Origin: CAZTQN01 sp964615765
Lineage (GTDB): Bacteria; Planctomycetota; Phycisphaerae; Phycisphaerales; UBA1924
DNA length: 64,000 nucleotides
NCBI GenBank assembly: GCA_964615765.1
Contig: CAZTQN010000006.1
Span: forward strand, 62,001 to 126,000
Direction: 5' to 3'
Position 1 is the first letter of the stretch. Every line of letters begins with the position of its first letter. The translations under genes were made by a program, and so were the position numbers. Shown in pieces: positions 35,102-44,428 of this stretch. The notes below the pieces were generated by a model that was not told the DNA's origin, made no database searches, and was given only the letters and a program-made list of their open reading frames with translations.

Positions 35102-38100
35102 ATGCTCGCCAGACTCATTGCATTCTCTCTGCGGCAGTCATCGCTCGTCGTCGTACTGGCGGGATTGCTGCTTGTGTTCGCCGGCGTCAAGGTCAAGGAC
35201 ATGCCGGTGGACGTCTTCCCCGAACTCAACGCTCCCACGGTGGTCGTGATGACCGAGGCCGGGGGCCTGGCCGCCGACGAGGTGGAGCTCAATGTCACCT
35301 TTCCCATCGAGACGGCTGTCAACGGTCTGCCGGGCACGCGGCGCGTCCGAAGTGCATCGGCCACCAGCCTGTCGATCGTGTGGGTCGAGTTTGACTGGGG
35401 CACGGACATCTACCGCGCGAGGCAACTGGTATCGGAACGGCTGAGCGCGGTTCGGGAAAGCCTGCCGCCGGACACTCACGCAGAGATTACACCCGTCACC
35501 AGCATCACCGGCGAGATCATGCTCATGGCCTTGTCGTCGCCCGACGGCTCGGTCAGCCCCCTCGACATGCGCTCGTTCGCGGAGTTTGACCTGCGGAACA
35601 AGATCCTCGCCGTGCCGGGCGTGGCCCAGGTCGTCGCCATCGGCGGTGAACTGCCGCAGTACCAGATCAACGTGAAGCAGGACCAGCTCGCCCTGTACGG
35701 CCTAACGATCTCCGATGTGGTCGACTCCGCCAAGGGGGCACACTCGACGGCCAGCGCCGGATACGTCCCCAACTGGGAGAACCAGGAACTGCCCATCCGT
35801 CAGACCGCCCGAGTGACCAGCGCCGAGGACATCAAGAACACGCTGGTCCGGATTCACAACGGCGCAGCGGTGACGATCGGGCAGGTGGCCGATGTTCAGC
35901 TCGGCCCTTCGCCCAAGCGCGGCACCGCGTCCGACCGGGCGCTGCCGGGCGTGGTCATCAGCGTGCAGAAGAGCCCCGGGACCAACACACTCAACCTGAC
36001 GACGCAGATCGACGGCGTGCTGGACCAGATGGAGAAGGCCATGCCCAAGGGGATGGTCCTGAACCGCGACCCCTTCCGGGCCTCGCGTTTCATCGAACGG
36101 AGCATCAACAACGTCGTCAAGGTCTTGATCGAGGCGAGCGTCATCGTCGGGGTCATCCTCATCCTTTTCTTGCTCAACGTGCGAGCCACGATTGTGACGC
36201 TCACGGCCCTGCCGCTCTCGCTCGCCGTAGCGATCCTGCTGCTCTGGGCGTGGGGGCTGTCGATCAATGTTATGACGCTGGGCGGACTGGCGGTCGCTAT
36301 CGGCGAACTGGTGGACGACGCCATCATCGACGTGGAAAACGTCCTGCGGCGGCTCAAGGAGAACGATGGGCTGCCCGAGGGCGAGCGCAAGGGGCTGGTG
36401 GAGGTCATCTACAACGCCAGCAACGAGATTCGCTCCTCGGTGGTGTTCGCGACCATCATCATCTGCATGGTCTTCGTCCCGCTGCTGTTCCTGCAGGGGC
36501 TCGAGGGACGCTTCTTCCAGCCGCTGGGTATCGCCTACATCATCTCGATCATGGCGTCGCTGCTGGTGGCGCTCACGGTCACGCCCGCGCTGTGCAAGTG
36601 GCTCTTTGCGGGCTCGTTCGGCAAGAAGTCTAAAGACGGGCATGCCGCGGGCGGCCACGGCGAGCATGACGGGTGGCTCGTGCGCAAGCTCAAACGCCGC
36701 TACGAACCGGCCCTGCGTGCGAGCGTCCACAATCGCGGCGTGGTGCTTGGGGGCGCGGGGTTGCTCACCGTCGCCTCGCTGGTGCTCATGTCCACTTTCG
36801 GCACATCGTTCCTGCCCGCATTCAAGGAGGGCACGTTTACGGTCTTCCTGCTCGCCCCCCCGGGCACATCGCTGGTCGAAAGCAACCGCCTGGCCGTGGG
36901 AGTTGAGGCCCAGTTCGTCCAGATCGAGGGCGTGTCGAGCGTCACGCGGCGCACGGGCCGGGCCGAGCGCGATGAGCACGCCGAGCCCGTGAGCAGCTCC
37001 GAGATCGAGGTGACGATGAAGGCGGGTGTGGACCAGGACAAGGTCCGCGCCGCGATCGACCGCATCATCGCCAACATCCCTGGCATCACCACGATGGTGG
37101 GCCAGCCCATTGAGCACCGGCTCAGTCACGTCTTGTCGGGCACGCCCGCGGCCATCGCGATCAACGTGTACGGTGAAGACCTCAACGTGCTGCGCTCGCT
37201 CGCCAAGGAGATCGAGTCGGCGATCAAGCCGATCCCCGGCACGCGCGATGTCGCCGCCAACCGCGAGATTCTGATTACCTCGCTGCCGATCCGCTACCGC
37301 CCGCAGGACCTTGTCGCCGCGGGGCTCTCTCCCGCGGCGGCGGCCGAGCAGGTTCAGCAGGCGCTCTACGGCGAGACTGTCGCGGAGGTGAACCAGGGCG
37401 TGCGGAGGTACGAAATGGTCGTGCGCCTGGCCGAGAGCGAGCGGGACCGGATCGACCAGATCATGGACCTGCAACTGCGCGGCGCGGGTGGAGCCATCGT
37501 CCGCTTGCGCGAAGTGGCCGACATCGGGCCGGAGAAGACCAGCAACCTCATCGCCCGCGAGAACGCCCAGCGCAAGGCCGTGATCTCGACAAATGTCGCT
37601 GACGGCTACAACCTCGGGCAGCTGGTGGCGCAGGTGCAGGCCAAGGTGGACCCGATCGTGCAGAAGGCGGGGTACACCGTCCACTACGGCGGGCAGTTCG
37701 AGGCCCAGCAGTCCGCCAGCCGCACGATCCTCATCATGGGGGCGGGCGTGGCCGTGTTCATGTTCCTGCTCTTGCAACTGTCCACGGGCAAGGCCCGCGT
37801 GGCCCTGCTGGTCATGCTCAACCTGCCGCTGGCGCTCATTGGAGGCATCGTCGCGATCTTTCTGACCGAGAGCCCGTCGATCACCGGCAACGCCTTGGCG
37901 CTCTTCGGGCTGTCGTCCTCACGCTACATCGCACCGGTCATCTCCATCGCCAGCATGGTGGGCTTCGTGACGCTCTTTGGCATCGCCGTCCGCAACGGCA
38001 TCCTGCTCGTCAACCACTACGACCATCTTCAGGAACGCGAGGGCAAGTCGATCGGGGACTCGATCATTCAGGGGTCCTTGGAACGCTTGGTCCCGATCCT

Positions 38101-38353
38101 GATGACGGCCCTGGCCGCGATGCTCGGCCTGGTGCCGCTCGCGCTCGCCAAGGGTAAGCCCGGCAGCGAGCTGCTCGCCCCGCTGGCGATCGTCGTGCTA
38201 GGCGGGCTGGTGTCCTCCACGTTCCTCAACCTGTTCGTTGTCCCCGCCGGCTACGCGCTGGCGTTCAGGGTGAAGCGAGATGCGCCGGTTCGTCAAGGAC
38301 TGTTCGCCCGCCTGTTGCGTGGTTCCGCCAAGAAGTCCGTTCCCTCAACCTGA
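35102..38353 (+). CDS. czcA: CzcA/CusA-type heavy-metal RND transporter
   Basis: This proton-driven inner-membrane pump exports divalent or monovalent metal through CzcBC. At 1083 residues with twelve hydrophobic segments and two large periplasmic loops, it is normal for the HME-RND family. The key TM4 region reads AIGELVDDAIIDVENVLRRL, the charged motif of metal RND pumps. A His-rich cytoplasmic loop (HAAGGHGEHDG) lies at about residue 520. The metal cannot be set from this motif alone; the neighbouring Zn/Cd-type ATPase suggests Zn, Cd or Co. It ends 18 bases before a His-rich lipoprotein gene. Confidence 0.93.
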   Translation: MLARLIAFSLRQSSLVVVLAGLLLVFAGVKVKDMPVDVFPELNAPTVVVMTEAGGLAADEVELNVTFPIETAVNGLPGTRRVRSASATSLSIVWVEFDWGTDIYRARQLVSERLSAVRESLPPDTHAEITPVTSITGEIMLMALSSPDGSVSPLDMRSFAEFDLRNKILAVPGVAQVVAIGGELPQYQINVKQDQLALYGLTISDVVDSAKGAHSTASAGYVPNWENQELPIRQTARVTSAEDIKNTLVRIHNGAAVTIGQVADVQLGPSPKRGTASDRALPGVVISVQKSPGTNTLNLTTQIDGVLDQMEKAMPKGMVLNRDPFRASRFIERSINNVVKVLIEASVIVGVILILFLLNVRATIVTLTALPLSLAVAILLLWAWGLSINVMTLGGLAVAIGELVDDAIIDVENVLRRLKENDGLPEGERKGLVEVIYNASNEIRSSVVFATIIICMVFVPLLFLQGLEGRFFQPLGIAYIISIMASLLVALTVTPALCKWLFAGSFGKKSKDGHAAGGHGEHDGWLVRKLKRRYEPALRASVHNRGVVLGGAGLLTVASLVLMSTFGTSFLPAFKEGTFTVFLLAPPGTSLVESNRLAVGVEAQFVQIEGVSSVTRRTGRAERDEHAEPVSSSEIEVTMKAGVDQDKVRAAIDRIIANIPGITTMVGQPIEHRLSHVLSGTPAAIAINVYGEDLNVLRSLAKEIESAIKPIPGTRDVAANREILITSLPIRYRPQDLVAAGLSPAAAAEQVQQALYGETVAEVNQGVRRYEMVVRLAESERDRIDQIMDLQLRGAGGAIVRLREVADIGPEKTSNLIARENAQRKAVISTNVADGYNLGQLVAQVQAKVDPIVQKAGYTVHYGGQFEAQQSASRTILIMGAGVAVFMFLLLQLSTGKARVALLVMLNLPLALIGGIVAIFLTESPSITGNALALFGLSSSRYIAPVISIASMVGFVTLFGIAVRNGILLVNHYDHLQEREGKSIGDSIIQGSLERLVPILMTALAAMLGLVPLALAKGKPGSELLAPLAIVVLGGLVSSTFLNLFVVPAGYALAFRVKRDAPVRQGLFARLLRGSAKKSVPST

Positions 38354-38371
38354 TCGCACGGAGATTGTCCT

Positions 38372-38878
38372 ATGAACACCGTTCGCACTATCCAACTCCT
38401 GCTCGCCCTTCCCGCCTTCGCGCTTGCCCTGTCGATGAGCGCGTGCGAGAAGAAGTCCGAGACGCCCGCCAAGCCTGCCGCCGGAACAACCGGCACTACA
38501 AAGGCCGACGGGCACGACCACAAAGACGGTGACGACCACGACCACGGTCATGGGCACGGACCCAGGACCGAACTGGGCAGCCAGTCGGCGGGCGGCATGA
38601 CCATCATGGCCGCACGCGAGGGCGATGTGGCCCCGGGCGGCGAGGCGACGTTCGACATCGGCGTCACCGGCGGCGCGGGCAAACCCGCGGCGGTGCGTGT
38701 GTGGGTCGGCACGGAGGACGGCAAGGGCTCGATCAAAGCCAAGGCCGAGGCCGAGGGTGACGGCTGGCACGCGCACGCCGAAGTGCCCAAGCCGCTGCCC
38801 GCGGGGAGCAAACTCTGGATCGAGGTCGAAACGGCCAAGGGTGAAAAGCACGTCGTGGGGTTTGATCTCAAGTCGTGA
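38372..38878 (+). CDS. His-rich lipoprotein, probable periplasmic metal binder
   Basis: The 168-residue protein has a lipobox (SMSAC, about residue 26), a Thr/Ala linker, then a His/Asp cluster at about 48-66 (DGHDHKDGDDHDHGHGHG) suited to binding Zn, Ni or Cu. A C-terminal beta-rich domain (about 75-168) contains AAVRVWVGTEDGKGSIKAKAE. The C-terminal domain recurs in the next gene, so the pair arose by duplication. It follows czcA closely and may buffer metal in the periplasm or load the pump. Confidence 0.72.
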   Translation: MNTVRTIQLLLALPAFALALSMSACEKKSETPAKPAAGTTGTTKADGHDHKDGDDHDHGHGHGPRTELGSQSAGGMTIMAAREGDVAPGGEATFDIGVTGGAGKPAAVRVWVGTEDGKGSIKAKAEAEGDGWHAHAEVPKPLPAGSKLWIEVETAKGEKHVVGFDLKS

Positions 38879-38980
38879 TCTGTGCGCTGATCGCACACCG
38901 TCCCGGCGGCGCGGTCGGGCGGAATACTGAAGACACGTCCCGGCGGCACGCGCCCGGCCGCCTTGCTTTGGAGCAACACC

Positions 38981-39643
38981 ATGAAAAATCCGAATCGTTC
39001 GTCCATCGTTCTTGGTCTTGTCGCGGGCGCCGCGCTCACCACCGCCGTCGCAGCGATGATGGGGCAGGGGGCCGCGCAGCGCGCTCCCGCCGACACGCAG
39101 TACTTCGTCACCGCCGACGACGGCGAGGCGCACCTGTGGCTCCGCGAAGGCAACACCCTCAAGTTCGTTGCGCACGGCGAGTGTGGCGAGTGCAAGGGCA
39201 AGGACCACGACGACCACGACGACCACGACCATAAGGAGGGCGACGGGCACGACCACGGTAAGCCCGCCGCCACAGCGCCCGCGGCTGGAGCCGGGAAGGC
39301 CGGCGGCGATCACGGCGATCACGGGCATGGCGAAGGCGGCGCGATCGGCACGGCCACCATCGGCGTGTGGACCGTGTCGGTCTCGGGCGAAGTGAAGGCC
39401 GGTAGCGAGGCCCACCTGGACATCAATCTTTCGGGGAGCACGGCCCGCCCCGCCGCCGTCCGAGTATGGATCGGCTCACAGGATGGCAAGGGGGCGATGA
39501 AGCAGAAGGCCGACGGGGGCGGCGCGGAGTTCCATGCCCACGCCGACGTGCCCAACCCCATCCCCGCGGGCGCTCAGCTCTGGATCGAGATCGACGACGG
39601 CAAGGGCAACAAGTCCGTCGGCGGGTTCGCGATTAGGAAGTAA
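38981..39643 (+). CDS. His-rich exported protein, paralogue of the preceding lipoprotein
   Basis: The protein is 220 residues from ATG 38981, which has GGAG upstream; ATG 38963 is in frame without support. It has an N-terminal signal/anchor segment (about 10-30), a small Cys pair in GECGEC, and two His/Asp clusters (about 75-100 and 115-130). Its C-terminal domain (about 130-220) contains AAVRVWIGSQDGKGAMKQKA and HAHADVPNPIPAGAQLWIEI, which matches the previous gene almost segment for segment. It is an enlarged paralogue probably serving the same periplasmic metal-binding role; the Cys pair may favour a softer metal. Confidence 0.72.
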   Translation: MKNPNRSSIVLGLVAGAALTTAVAAMMGQGAAQRAPADTQYFVTADDGEAHLWLREGNTLKFVAHGECGECKGKDHDDHDDHDHKEGDGHDHGKPAATAPAAGAGKAGGDHGDHGHGEGGAIGTATIGVWTVSVSGEVKAGSEAHLDINLSGSTARPAAVRVWIGSQDGKGAMKQKADGGGAEFHAHADVPNPIPAGAQLWIEIDDGKGNKSVGGFAIRK

Positions 39644-39722
39644 TGGCGGGTGGGGGCGGCTCCACGCCTCCGGCGCGCTACGTCGGGCCGGAGGGGAAGC
39701 ACGCCGCTCGATTCCAATTGGC

Positions 39723-39890
39723 TGGAGTTCATTCCAGACCGGTTGGAATCGGTTGCGTATGAGCTGTAACGCACTCCCGGCGCGTGGAAACACGCTCCCG
39801 GGGGGTTGGGAGACGCTCCGGGCGACCCGGAATGCATTCCAGACGGCTTGGAATGTGTTCACGGCGGCTTTGAATCAGGCTCGGCTGAGT
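39723..39890 (+). repeat. Eight degenerate 21-bp tandem repeats encoding heptads
   Basis: Units of 21 bases (one of 20 and one of 22, which compensate) each start with TGGAA or a close variant. Read in one frame they give a heptad of the form W-N-x-F/L-Q/R-x-A, for example NAFQTAW. The frame stays open to a stop at about 39891, but there is no good start, so the block is listed as a repeat in the 286-base gap before the ATPase gene. Confidence 0.6.
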
Positions 39891-39929
39891 TGAAAGACGG
39901 CGACGCGGGCCGCTGGGAAAGATTGGTTC

Positions 39930-42197
39930 ATGCCCACCGTCAAGACCATCCTCGCCATTGACCAACTCGACTGCGCCGCCGAGGAGCAGGTGCTCCAGAA
40001 GGCGGTGGGTGGGATGCCGGGGGTCGCGCTCGTGGAGTGCAACGTGGTGACGCGTCGGATGAGCGTGACGCACGATGCGGCGAGCGTGACGGGCGAGGCG
40101 CTCGCGGCGAGAGTGCGCTCGGTGGGGATGACGCCGACGATCATCACGGCTTATGGCGCGGGCGGCGAGGCGTCGGGCACGCACGGCTCGGGAACACACG
40201 CGGACGGCGCGACCGCCGGGGCCGACTGCGGAGGGGCCGCGTGCGCGTCCGACGCCGTGCACGCGGGACCGGCATACAACACGCGGCCGTGGTGGATCAA
40301 GTACGGGCCGTTCATCCTCTCGGGAGTGCTCGCGGCGGGGTGCGAAGCGGCGTACTTCGCGGGCGTCGAGGAGACCTCGTGGCCGATCATCGCCGCATCG
40401 GTCGCGTCGATGCTTCTGGGGGGCCGCGAGACGTTCTTCAAGGGCTGGATCGCGCTCAAGACCTTCACGCTCAACATCAATTTTCTGATGTGCGTGGCGG
40501 TGATCGGCGGGGCGGTGATCGGCGCGTGGCCGGAGATCGCGCTGGTGGTATTCCTCTTCGGCCTCGCCGAACTGATCGAGAAGAAGGCCCTGGACCGCGC
40601 CCGCGATTCGGTGCGCGGCCTGATGGCGATGGCCCCTGACGAGGTGAGCGTCAAGCAGCCGGATGGTTCGTGGCGCACAACCAATGCGGGCGCGGTGCCC
40701 GTCGGCGCGGTCGTCCAGGTGAAGCCCGGTGAGCGGCTGGCGCTCGACGGCGTGGTGGTCGCGGGCGAGTCGAGCGTGAACCAGGCTCCGGTCACGGGCG
40801 AATCCGTGCCGGTGGAGAAGAAGATCGGCGACAAGGTCTTCGCAGGGACCATCAACGAGTCGGGCGTGCTGGAGTTCAAGACTTCGGGCGGCAAGGACGA
40901 GACTACGCTGGCCAAGATCATCCGGACCGTGCAAGAAGCACAGGGAAGCCGCGCGCCGACGCAGCGATTCGTAGACAACTTCGCCCGGGTCTACACGCCG
41001 ATCGTCTGCGTCGTCGCCGTGCTGGTCGCGGTGGTGCCTTGGTTGGCGTTCAACCAGCCGTTCTACCCGTGGCTCTACAAGGCGCTGGTGCTGCTGGTGA
41101 TCGCGTGCCCGTGCGCCCTGGTGATCTCGACGCCAGTGACGGTGGTGAGCGGCCTGACGGCGGCGGCCCGGCGGGGGATTCTCATCAAGGGCGGCGTGTA
41201 TCTGGAGAACGGCCGCAAGCTCAAAGTTGTCGCGCTCGACAAGACGGGGACCATCACCGAGGGCAAGCCACGTGTGACGGACGTGCAGCCCGTTGGCAGC
41301 GCGAGCGAGGACGAAGTGCTGCGGGTCGCCGCGAGTCTGGATGCGCTTTCGCAGCACCCGGTGGCGATTGCGGTTGTCGCCGCATGGAGCGGCGAGCGGG
41401 CGAGCGTCGAGGGGTTCAAGTCGCTCACGGGCCGGGGGGTTGAGGGGATGATCGCGGGCGAGATGTACTTCGTCGGCAACCACCGGCTCGCGGAAGAGCG
41501 GAGGGTCTGCTCGCCCGAAGTCGAGGCGGTGCTGAGCGGGTTCGAAGTGCAGGGCAAGACGGCGGTGGTGGTCGCATCCGTCTCGCGCGTGCTGGGCGTC
41601 ATCGCGGTCGCCGACACGCCCCGCGAGAGCAGCGTGGAGGCGATCAAGTCGCTGCACGACATGGGCATCAAGACGCTCATGCTTTCGGGAGACAATCAGT
41701 CCACCGCTTCGGCCATCGCCAAGATGGTTGGCATCGACGAGGCCAAGGGCGGGATGCTTCCCGAAGACAAACTCGCCGAGATCGAGCGCCTCACGAAGGA
41801 GCATGGGGACGCCATCGGCATGGTCGGCGACGGGGTGAACGATGCCCCGGCGCTTGCCAAGTCCACCATCGGCTTTGCTATGGGCGCGGCGGGGACCGAC
41901 ACCGCCCTCGAAACCGCCGATGTGGCCCTCATGCAGGATGACCTGCGCGGGCTGCCCGAGTTCATCGCGCTCTCGCGCCGCACGGGCGCGATCCTGACTC
42001 AGAACATCACGCTCGCGATTGGAATCAAGGCGATCTTCTTCGCCCTCACCCTGGCCGGGTGGGGCACGATGTGGATGGCCGTGATCGCGGACGTAGGGGC
42101 AAGCCTCCTGGTCGTCGGGAACGGGCTGCGGTTGTTGGGGTGGCGGAAGGGTCTGGCGGACACTCTTGGGTCGAACAAAGGTGGGAGCACCGCGTAA
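39930..42197 (+). CDS. zntA: Heavy-metal P-type ATPase, Zn/Cd type
   Basis: This P1B-type ATPase exports metal from cytosol to periplasm. The 755-residue protein has an N-terminal HMA-like domain with LDCAAEE in place of the usual metal-binding DCxxC. The phosphatase motif TGESVPVEK, the membrane CPC motif (IACPCALVIST), the phosphorylation site DKTGTITEGKP and the hinge GDGVNDAPALAK are all present. SHPVA-like SQHPVAIAV marks the nucleotide domain. CPC followed by VIST and the other features fit the Zn/Cd/Pb subgroup (P1B-2). Between about 80 and 120 there is a His/Cys-containing linker. Confidence 0.92.
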   Translation: MPTVKTILAIDQLDCAAEEQVLQKAVGGMPGVALVECNVVTRRMSVTHDAASVTGEALAARVRSVGMTPTIITAYGAGGEASGTHGSGTHADGATAGADCGGAACASDAVHAGPAYNTRPWWIKYGPFILSGVLAAGCEAAYFAGVEETSWPIIAASVASMLLGGRETFFKGWIALKTFTLNINFLMCVAVIGGAVIGAWPEIALVVFLFGLAELIEKKALDRARDSVRGLMAMAPDEVSVKQPDGSWRTTNAGAVPVGAVVQVKPGERLALDGVVVAGESSVNQAPVTGESVPVEKKIGDKVFAGTINESGVLEFKTSGGKDETTLAKIIRTVQEAQGSRAPTQRFVDNFARVYTPIVCVVAVLVAVVPWLAFNQPFYPWLYKALVLLVIACPCALVISTPVTVVSGLTAAARRGILIKGGVYLENGRKLKVVALDKTGTITEGKPRVTDVQPVGSASEDEVLRVAASLDALSQHPVAIAVVAAWSGERASVEGFKSLTGRGVEGMIAGEMYFVGNHRLAEERRVCSPEVEAVLSGFEVQGKTAVVVASVSRVLGVIAVADTPRESSVEAIKSLHDMGIKTLMLSGDNQSTASAIAKMVGIDEAKGGMLPEDKLAEIERLTKEHGDAIGMVGDGVNDAPALAKSTIGFAMGAAGTDTALETADVALMQDDLRGLPEFIALSRRTGAILTQNITLAIGIKAIFFALTLAGWGTMWMAVIADVGASLLVVGNGLRLLGWRKGLADTLGSNKGGSTA

Positions 42198-42239
42198 AGT
42201 GAATCTGGCGTTCGTTTGGCCGATATACTGATGGACACC

Positions 42240-42698
42240 ATGCGTCACCCTCTGCTCCGCATCCTGGTCGCCCTGCTCATCGGCGTGGTCACGCCGCTGT
42301 GCTGCTGCCAGGCGATGGCGTTGGCGGGGAGCATCTGCGATGGTCGTCACTCAGCGGTGTCCAATGGGGATTCTTGCTGCCACGAATGCCCGCGCGACCC
42401 GGCTCCCGATCAACAGCAGGACGCACCGACCAACGATCATTCTGAGCCGCCCGGTGAGTGTCCCTCGTGCCCGTCGTGCCAGGGCACAGCGGGAGGCACG
42501 GGCGCGAAGGCCGAAGCAAGCCTTCCGGTGTTTGAGGAGCTTTCGAACGGGTTGGCGACGATCGCGCTCGCGGTGCTCTGGAGTCTGCCGCCGCTGGAAG
42601 TTCACGATGCGCCGGCACCGCCCGGCTGGGCGGCGGACCCGCCGTTCGTAAAGGCCAACCGCGAAGCGCTGCGGTGGCACTGCGCGCTGCTCATCTAG
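42240..42698 (+). CDS. Cys-rich exported protein (shared family, element 1 copy)
   Basis: From ATG 42240 the product is 152 residues. It has a signal segment (about 6-19), Cys triplet 21-23, Cys33, an SCCHEC cluster (46-51), a CPSCPSC cluster (about 75-80), then AVLWSLPPLEV and the terminal HCALLI. The order of these features matches the gene at 61891 in element 2. TATACT (42224-42229) lies exactly ten bases before the ATG, so the message would be almost leaderless; ATG 42231 would be too close to the -10. It is probably a periplasmic or membrane-tethered metal (copper or zinc) binder. I know no named family. Confidence 0.68.
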   Translation: MRHPLLRILVALLIGVVTPLCCCQAMALAGSICDGRHSAVSNGDSCCHECPRDPAPDQQQDAPTNDHSEPPGECPSCPSCQGTAGGTGAKAEASLPVFEELSNGLATIALAVLWSLPPLEVHDAPAPPGWAADPPFVKANREALRWHCALLI

Positions 42699-42809
42699 TA
42701 CATCCCTGCAACGGACGCACGCAGTCCGAACTGTCCCCGCGCGAGCGACAAAGTGTTGCACGCGCGCGAGGGTACGTCACAGGCACCCGCCGCTTTGCAG
42801 GGAAGATCC

Positions 42810-44375
42810 ATGACTCCAGCGCAGACCGATCTGCGGGCGCTCCGTCGAGCTCCGCGGCCCACAGAACAACAACAAGGCCAATCGCCAGCCACATCGCCCG
42901 GGAATACCGCGGTGATCGCGCGCCCAAAGGCGAGATGGGCCACGAGACTTCTGGTGCCGGGTGCCGTGCTGCTCGCGACCGGCGGGCTCCTCGCGTACGC
43001 CGCCCGCGATGCGATCCAGCCACGGCTGGAGGTGTATGTCGCCGCGACCATCCCGAAGGAAGGCCCTGTCGCAGTCCCGCCAGTTGACGGCGTGAAGGCA
43101 ACACCAGAGCTAGCGGGGACGCCTGCCAACGCACCGTTGGGGCCGGTCGCAGTGCAGGCGCCCGGGTGGATCGAGCCCGCGCCCTATGCCGTCAGCGTGC
43201 CTGCGCTCGCGGAGGGCGTGGTCAAGGAGGTTCTGGTTCTGGAGGGCGAGCGCGTCGAGGCTGGGCAGGTGATCGCTCGGCTGATCGACGACGATGCCCG
43301 ACTCTTGCTCCGCGCCGCCGAGGCGACCGTCGCGGAGCGCGACACGGACGTTGCACTCGCTCGCGCGGCGCTCGCGACCGTTGAGTCACAGGTCGAAGTG
43401 GAGAGAACTGCGGCCGCCGAACTGCGCGACGAGGTAACTCGCAAGCGTGAGCTGGTCCCGATCGGCGGACTGAGCGAGGGCACGTTCCGCCGGATGGAGA
43501 TCCGCTTGGGCGGGTTGGAGGCCACGGTCGCCACAGCGGAGAAGATGGTGAGCGAGGCCCGGGCCGCCCTTGCGCAAGCGGAGGCGGCCCATGCCGCGGC
43601 CCACGTGCTGCGCGACGAGGCCGCGCTGCGGCTGGCGCGGATGGAGGTGCTTTCGCCCGTCTCGGGCGTGGTGCTCGCCAGGTTGGTCGATCCGGGTTCG
43701 CGGATCAGCATGAGCGGCAAGGGCGGGGACGCGGGGCCAAGCGGGGCCATGATGGGAGCGGTACTCCGCGTCTACGACCCGGCGAAGTTGCAGGTGCGTG
43801 TGGATGTGCCGTTGGCGGACGCTGCCAAGGTGAACGTCGGCACGCGGGCCACGGTCAGCACCGAAGCATTGGCGGACCAGACGTTCAGCGGCGTGGTGTC
43901 GCGCGTCGTGCACGAGGCCAACATCCAGCGGAACACCGTGCAATTTAAGGTCGCGATTGATGAGCCCTCGCCCATTCTCAAGCCGGAAATGCTCACCCGC
44001 GTCAAACTCCACGCGCCCGCCACCGCCGCACAGCGGCCCGGCACGAGCGCAGGGGGCGGTGCAGGCTCCAATCACGGCGACCGCGGCAACATGACGCTGC
44101 TGGTGCCGACTGCTGCCGTTACCACGACGGGTGAGGGCAATAGCCAAGTCTGGGTGGTGGACATCAGCGGCGGCAGCTCCGTCGCCAGAAGGCGGGACAT
44201 CTCCACCGCACCCTCGGCCGATGAGGAGTTCGTCGTCGTGACCAGCGGGCTCCGCCTCACCGACCGCGTCATCCTCGACCCGCCTCCATCGCCCGCCATT
44301 CAAGACGGGACGCGCCTCAAGGTGCTTGGTGAACGAACCGCCGCGGCGGCGGTGCCCAGTCCGACCACCCCGTAA
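42810..44375 (+). CDS. HlyD-family periplasmic adaptor of an ABC exporter
   Basis: ATG 42810 is chosen for its GGGAAGA site. The 521-residue protein has one hydrophobic anchor (about 48-68), a biotinyl-lipoyl-like segment beginning VQAPGWIEPAPYAVSVPALAEG, a long Ala/Glu-rich coiled coil (about 175-270), and beta-barrel segments with LQVRVDVPLADAAKV. It precedes an ABC ATPase and two FtsX-type permeases, so it is the MacA-like partner of a MacB-type exporter split over several proteins. Location within the metal block suggests metal stress or envelope export; the substrate is unknown. Confidence 0.82.
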   Translation: MTPAQTDLRALRRAPRPTEQQQGQSPATSPGNTAVIARPKARWATRLLVPGAVLLATGGLLAYAARDAIQPRLEVYVAATIPKEGPVAVPPVDGVKATPELAGTPANAPLGPVAVQAPGWIEPAPYAVSVPALAEGVVKEVLVLEGERVEAGQVIARLIDDDARLLLRAAEATVAERDTDVALARAALATVESQVEVERTAAAELRDEVTRKRELVPIGGLSEGTFRRMEIRLGGLEATVATAEKMVSEARAALAQAEAAHAAAHVLRDEAALRLARMEVLSPVSGVVLARLVDPGSRISMSGKGGDAGPSGAMMGAVLRVYDPAKLQVRVDVPLADAAKVNVGTRATVSTEALADQTFSGVVSRVVHEANIQRNTVQFKVAIDEPSPILKPEMLTRVKLHAPATAAQRPGTSAGGGAGSNHGDRGNMTLLVPTAAVTTTGEGNSQVWVVDISGGSSVARRRDISTAPSADEEFVVVTSGLRLTDRVILDPPPSPAIQDGTRLKVLGERTAAAAVPSPTTP

Positions 44376-44428
44376 CGCACCACTCCCGACCACACCGGCA
44401 ACTGGCTCGCCGCCCGAAAGAACCGACC

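Noticed and set aside
39729..42350. 873-residue minus-strand ORF opposite the Zn/Cd ATPase
   Set aside because: His/Arg-rich shadow of a clearly coding P-type ATPase gene, with no recognisable domain. The same reasoning removes the long minus frames at 35702, 44300 and 8839.
31316..42735. Shared 15-mer CGCAGTCCGAAYTGT near 31318 and 42720 as a regulatory element
   Set aside because: Only two copies, in different contexts (upstream of the Cys-rich gene and after another Cys-rich gene), and no flanking similarity; chance or an old duplication trace cannot be separated.
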